NCBI GenBank assembly: GCA_030686995.1
Contig: CM060697.1
Span: 102,642,772 to 102,706,771 of the forward strand
Length of the DNA: 64,000 nucleotides
From: Artemisia argyi
Taxonomy: Eukaryota > Streptophyta > Magnoliopsida > Asterales > Asteraceae
Reading direction: 5' to 3'
Shown: piece after piece, positions 59,793 to 64,000 of the stretch
How the letters are laid out: every line of letters starts with the position of its first letter
Numbering within the stretch: the first letter of the stretch is position 1
Position numbers and translations under genes: made by a program
The notes under the pieces: model-generated
The model's database searches: none
Seen by the model: only the letters and a program-made list of their open reading frames with translations
Told to the model about the DNA's origin: nothing

Positions 59793-59800
59793 TATAAATA
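59793..59800 (+). promoter_or_regulatory. Athila LTR TATA box
   Basis: TATAAATA in the context TTTTTTAGTATAAATAGGTAG, about 1.16 kb into the LTR, close to the relative position seen in the LTR at 17068 (TATA 1.09 kb in). Confidence 0.6.
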
Positions 59801-61237
59801 GGTAGCTTTGTAAGCCATGATGGCATCCATCTATCTTTGTATCTTTCTGTTTCTTTTTATTGTAGCAAAACATTTCAAGTTTAATGAAAATCTTATTTGA
59901 GTAATTTTGATTTCGTGTAAAATCCTAAGTTTATTTGCTTTTCAGTTGGAATACTTTTCATTTATTTCTAAATCTAATCTAAGTTTATGTGAAATCAAAA
60001 CAAAAATTGAAAGTCAGAAAAAGAAAAGAAAAAGAAGAAACTCAGAAAAAAGAAAAAAAAAAGAAAAAAAAAGGAAGAATTGAAAGAAGTGAAGTCAGCA
60101 TAATTCAAGCTTATGGAAGGAATGGTGATATGGTTTAGAGTCCCATGGGGGACAGTAGGTTGTTCATGTTGTTCTTAGTTTTCAGAATTCCCATCTTGGA
60201 TGTCAAGTAAGAATTTTGATCCAAGTTTTCCTAATTTGTGTGTTAAGTGATATTAGTTGTTATTAATTGCTTGAATCTGTTTATTTAAAGTTATAGTAGC
60301 TCAGTAGTAGTCAATTGATCAAGATTGTGTTTTAAATTAGTGGTTTCCTTTGGAAAGCTTTGAAATCAGTTAGGAATAGGGGTGTTTGGCACAAGAGATT
60401 AAGCTAGGTTGTCATTATTCTTTTAACTTAAAAGTTGTTGGTATACTGTCCATGAGTCACTACTTGTCTAATTTGACCAAGTAGCTAGTCACTTAAGTGC
60501 AAAAAGTCATAACTCCTTTGCAAATTCAATGGCAGCCTAGCTGTTGATGGTTTAATACTTCACACCCTTGATTTCAATCCAAAATCCGTTTAGAAAGCTT
60601 AATTCACTTTCAATTAGGTTGAATACACATTGATTAATCAATAAGGGGCAGCTTGGGTTCATAAAAGTCAACTTGAGTTTAAATTTCTTGAAAAGTCAAA
60701 CTGCATACTCAGATTTTTGGTCAATTTCAAATCAAGCTCTAGGATTCATAAATGAATGGAAATCAGTAGGGTTTGTTGATTTTAGATGTTTACCAGCTTG
60801 TGCATCTAAATCAAAAAGAAAATTTGGATTTGGAGTCGATTTGGTTATTGGAATTTGCGTTGGAAGTTACCTTGTTGATTATGATCTACCCTGCAGCTCA
60901 GATTTTTTTCAAATTAAGAATGGTTGTAGATTGATCTCTTGGAAGTGTTAGGTATTGAGATTTGTAGCTTTAGAAAACCACATAGGTAGACTATTTAGGA
61001 TTGCTTTTAGTTTGCCCAAACTGATTATTTAGGCTTATTAATAAGCTTTCTTTTGGCCTGTGTTTGACCATTTCTGCTGCTGCTACATAGTTCTTGTCGA
61101 GTGTTCTTGAAATTCTGCTTGTTCTTGATCTTGTTATTGTTGTTGTTTCTGTTATTTGATCCTTGTGGCTGTAATTGTTATTGTTATTTTAGTTTAAGCT
61201 TTTGTGGTTTCTGGGCTTATTTGGCTGTTGCAAAAAG

Positions 61238-61450
<213 letters not shown>

Positions 61451-62286
61451 TTTCAAACACATCTTGCAAAATTAAATACTTGACCCTTGTGTTGTTTAGC
61501 TTAATATATCTATACCAGTTTCTGTTTGCTTCTTTCCAGCTTATTTAAATTGCTTATTTCAATTCTTTTATTTTTTTTAGGTTAATTTTAAGTTTGTTTA
61601 ATTACCAAAATTTTTTTTAGAATTTTTAGATTAGTTTTAATATTTATTGTAATTTAATTAGTGTTAAATAGATTTAAATTCATTATAAATAGAATTTTTG
61701 TTAAAAAATTATTTTTCTTTTTTTTTTTAAAAAATTTTCTTTTGTCATTTAGTACGTAAGAAAATTATTTGTAGACCCGTAGGACTTGCGTAGCTAGAAA
61801 TTCACGTTTTTATTTGCGCGTTGACGTTTATTTAGAATAAACGTCACGTTTATGTGAAATTTGTAATTTTTAGGATTCCCGATACCTAACTTTGTTTCCC
61901 ATAGTGTTTTAGGACCCCCTAGTTTGCCGATTGCCCTTTTATTTCTCCTTAGGTTATTTTCAATCAATTTACGTTTGTTAATTCACAATTTTCGTTAATT
62001 TAACGTATTACAAAACCAAACAATCTTTCACAACCAAACATACAAGGTTTTAATCTCGATCTCACTCGAAGCTTTCCATTCACACCTCGTTGGGGTACGA
62101 CCCGGGAAATCACTTCCCGATCTCACAATTTGAATATCACTTTCAAAAGTTTTGCGAGGTAATCGTTTTTCCTAAACGGTTTACTCGTATTACTTTTACG
62201 TCTATTTGTCTCACGATAAATTAGACTTCACGTTTGTTGATATTTTTGATAAATTGTTTTTGCACACCAAAACACAACGAATCAAA

Positions 62287-62304
62287 TGGCGCCGCTGCCG
62301 GGGA
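62287..62304 (+). promoter_or_regulatory. Primer binding site (Asp-tRNA type)
   Basis: TGGCGCCGCTGCCGGGGA starts two bases after the LTR. It differs at one position from the complement of the plant tRNA-Asp 3' end (TGGCGCCGTTGCCGGGG). Confidence 0.85.
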
Positions 62305-62811
62305 GGCTGTGTGTCGAAAGTCTCGATAAGGTTTAGACGATTAGTCTTGTAGAACCTTCGCAAGAAGTTACGCTTTTATAAAACTTATAAAAAACCAAAA
62401 ATATTTTTCTTTTGTTTCTATATATGTATGATATCTATATAAGATAAAGAAAAACACAAAAAGATTTTCCCGTTTCTTTGTTTAATAATAACTACATTAA
62501 AATCTTACCACCGCAAACCAAGGCAGAACACCTACCAACTAGGGGTGTGATCATAATAAGTTCCCAAACCAAAGATCAAAACTTGGCTTTGTATCACTTG
62601 CGTTTTGGAAAACTTTTAAACGAGAAACACACTTTAAGAGGAGTCGAAACGGTATGTGGCGATCCAACGAACTTCGCCCAGTGAGAGATCCATTCTTCTC
62701 TCCCACTCCTTTGTGCGTTTTTCTTTAGAAGTTGACCTTGCGTTCTTGATTATTGGTTTAAGTTCCCTTGTCGTTAAAGTGGTATTGTTTTAATTGATTT
62801 TTTTGTGGTGC

Positions 62812-64000
62812 ATGCGTACTCGTTCACAATCGAAGCGAAATCGTCAACTTAGAAACGTCACCGAACTACGTCCTATTGTTGAAAATCCTGTTCCGAAAAT
62901 GGATGAAAATCGTGAACCTTCGAAGGATGACCCAATTCCCGATCTCCGCACGATGGAAGAATTGTGTCAACCTACTATGCACGGAAGGGGTGGCCCTATT
63001 GCCCCTCTCAATATCGCGGCTACGGATTTTGGACTTAAGCATCATATGATACAACAAGTCCAAAACTCGTGCCAATTCCATGGTTTGCCGGGTGATGATG
63101 CAAACAAACATCTTGATAAATTTCTCATCGTCACCCAAAGCATGAAACAAAACGGTGTCACCGATGATGCCCTTCGTTTGTGCCTCTTTCCATATTCTTT
63201 GACTCATCATGCCACTGCGTGGTTTGATCGACTTCCAAAGAATTCCATTCATACCTTTGAAGAGATGGTTGCTAAATTTTTGGCCAAATACTTTCCACCA
63301 TCTATGGTCACGAAGTTACGTAATGAAATTAGTAACTTTCGTCAGCTTCCCGAAGAGTCCTTATTCGAGGCATGGGAACGCTACAAGCTTTCAATCGATC
63401 GGTGTCCAAATCGTAACATGTTGTTAGTCACTCAAATAGATACCTTCTATAATGGGTTGACAATGAGACACCGAGATACAATCAATGCTGCTGCGGGTGG
63501 TACCTTATGAAAAGGCGACCCGAAGAGTGTTATGATCTCATTGAAAACATGACCGCTCACCATAATTTTTGGGACTCCTCAGCCGAGAGAAACGAGTCAT
63601 GTAGATCTATCACTCCCGCATCCAATGAAATAGCGACTCTCACAAAGAAGCTTGATGACTTATCTACGGCTATGTTGAGGATGAATCAAACCATCCAAAA
63701 CCAACAAGTCAAAGTCGTAGCTCAAAGTTGTGAAATGTGTGGAGGTCCACATTCTTATTCCGAGTGTCCTGCCATTGTTGGCCACACTTAAGAGAACGTA
63801 TACGCTGCTCAAAGTTCCTGCAATTTGGGAGGTAATGCTCACCAACCGCAAGGGGACCGAAATCTTCTTAGCTATTGTTCTAACAATTTCTTTGGACCAC
63901 CTGGGTTCAATCAAAACCAAAGCCAAAGTTTCAATCCTAACCAAAATAACCAAAACCGTAACCAAAACCAAAATCGAATGAACCAAGGTTTTCAAAACCA
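62812..64000 (+). pseudogene. Athila gag, frameshifted and with a nonsense codon (continues right)
   Basis: ATG at 62812 (MRTRSQSKRNRQLRN). The capsid-type retrotrans_gag region follows (LCLFPYSLTHHATAWFDRLP, then NEISNFRQLPEESLFEAWER), at about 63170-63400. A one-base deletion near 63506 ends the frame at GGTL-stop, and gag continues one frame over with MKRRPEECYDLIENMTAHH. A Cys/His motif CEMCGGPHSYSEC is at 63737-63775, then TAA at 63789-63791 interrupts. The Asn/Gln-rich C-terminal part continues in that frame to the window edge. Two lesions show that this copy cannot make normal gag. Confidence 0.88.

Overview
This window is plant nuclear DNA from a large, repeat-rich eudicot genome. It shows introns with GT...AG borders, AT-rich spacers, LTR retrotransposons of the Athila, Tekay and copia types, and a CC-NBS-LRR gene of the late-blight R1 kind. 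The style of the retroelement ORFs (tandem CxxCGGPH motifs, TGTAACACCC-type LTR ends) resembles what I remember from Asteraceae. The family assignment is an inference and was not tested.

Layout. 1-4.4 kb: 5' part of a minus-strand SEC23-like COPII gene, the only host gene here that looks intact. 5.2-5.4 kb: a Tourist-like MITE. 5.7-21.4 kb: one complete non-autonomous Athila-like element with LTRs of about 4.3 kb, perfect 5-bp target duplications (TSDs), and an own ORF with CxxC/CGGPH motifs in place of gag-pol. Its 5' LTR carries a 3.2-kb hAT transposon. 22.4-23.4 kb: LINE ORF1-type fragment. 24.8-34.8 kb: probable solo Gypsy-type LTR split by a complete copia element (25.6-32.6 kb). 35.1-37.8 kb: further LTR pieces. 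37.9-39.7 kb: LINE ORF2 remnant carrying a hAT MITE, followed by a Stowaway MITE. 40.2-45.4 kb: a small CC-NBS-LRR cluster on the minus strand, made of a broken paralogue split by a Helitron, a nearly full-length gene with one in-frame stop, and a 5' fragment. 45.5-45.8 kb: SINE. 47.1-47.9 kb: unidentified decayed exons. 48.5-49.9 kb: solo LTR with a palindromic TGACG array. 50.0-58.6 kb: a FAR1/FRS-like gene cut apart by a Tekay-type Gypsy element (50.8-57.1 kb). 58.6 kb to the end: 5' part of an Athila element (LTR, Asp-tRNA primer site, broken gag).

The genes do not form a pathway. The window is best read as a nesting history in which host genes (FAR1-like, NBS-LRR) were interrupted, duplicated and decayed by successive insertions. 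Several insertions are defined to the base by TSDs: ATATC, ATTAGAAA, AATAA, GGAAG, GTCCCAAG, TTA, TA, a 16-bp SINE duplication, and an A/T Helitron site with an empty paralogous site. Nearly every element ORF carries in-frame stops or frameshifts. The most notable item is the pairing of the non-autonomous element at 5.7-21.4 kb with the Athila element at 58.6 kb, which share LTR start, primer site and a CGGPH motif.
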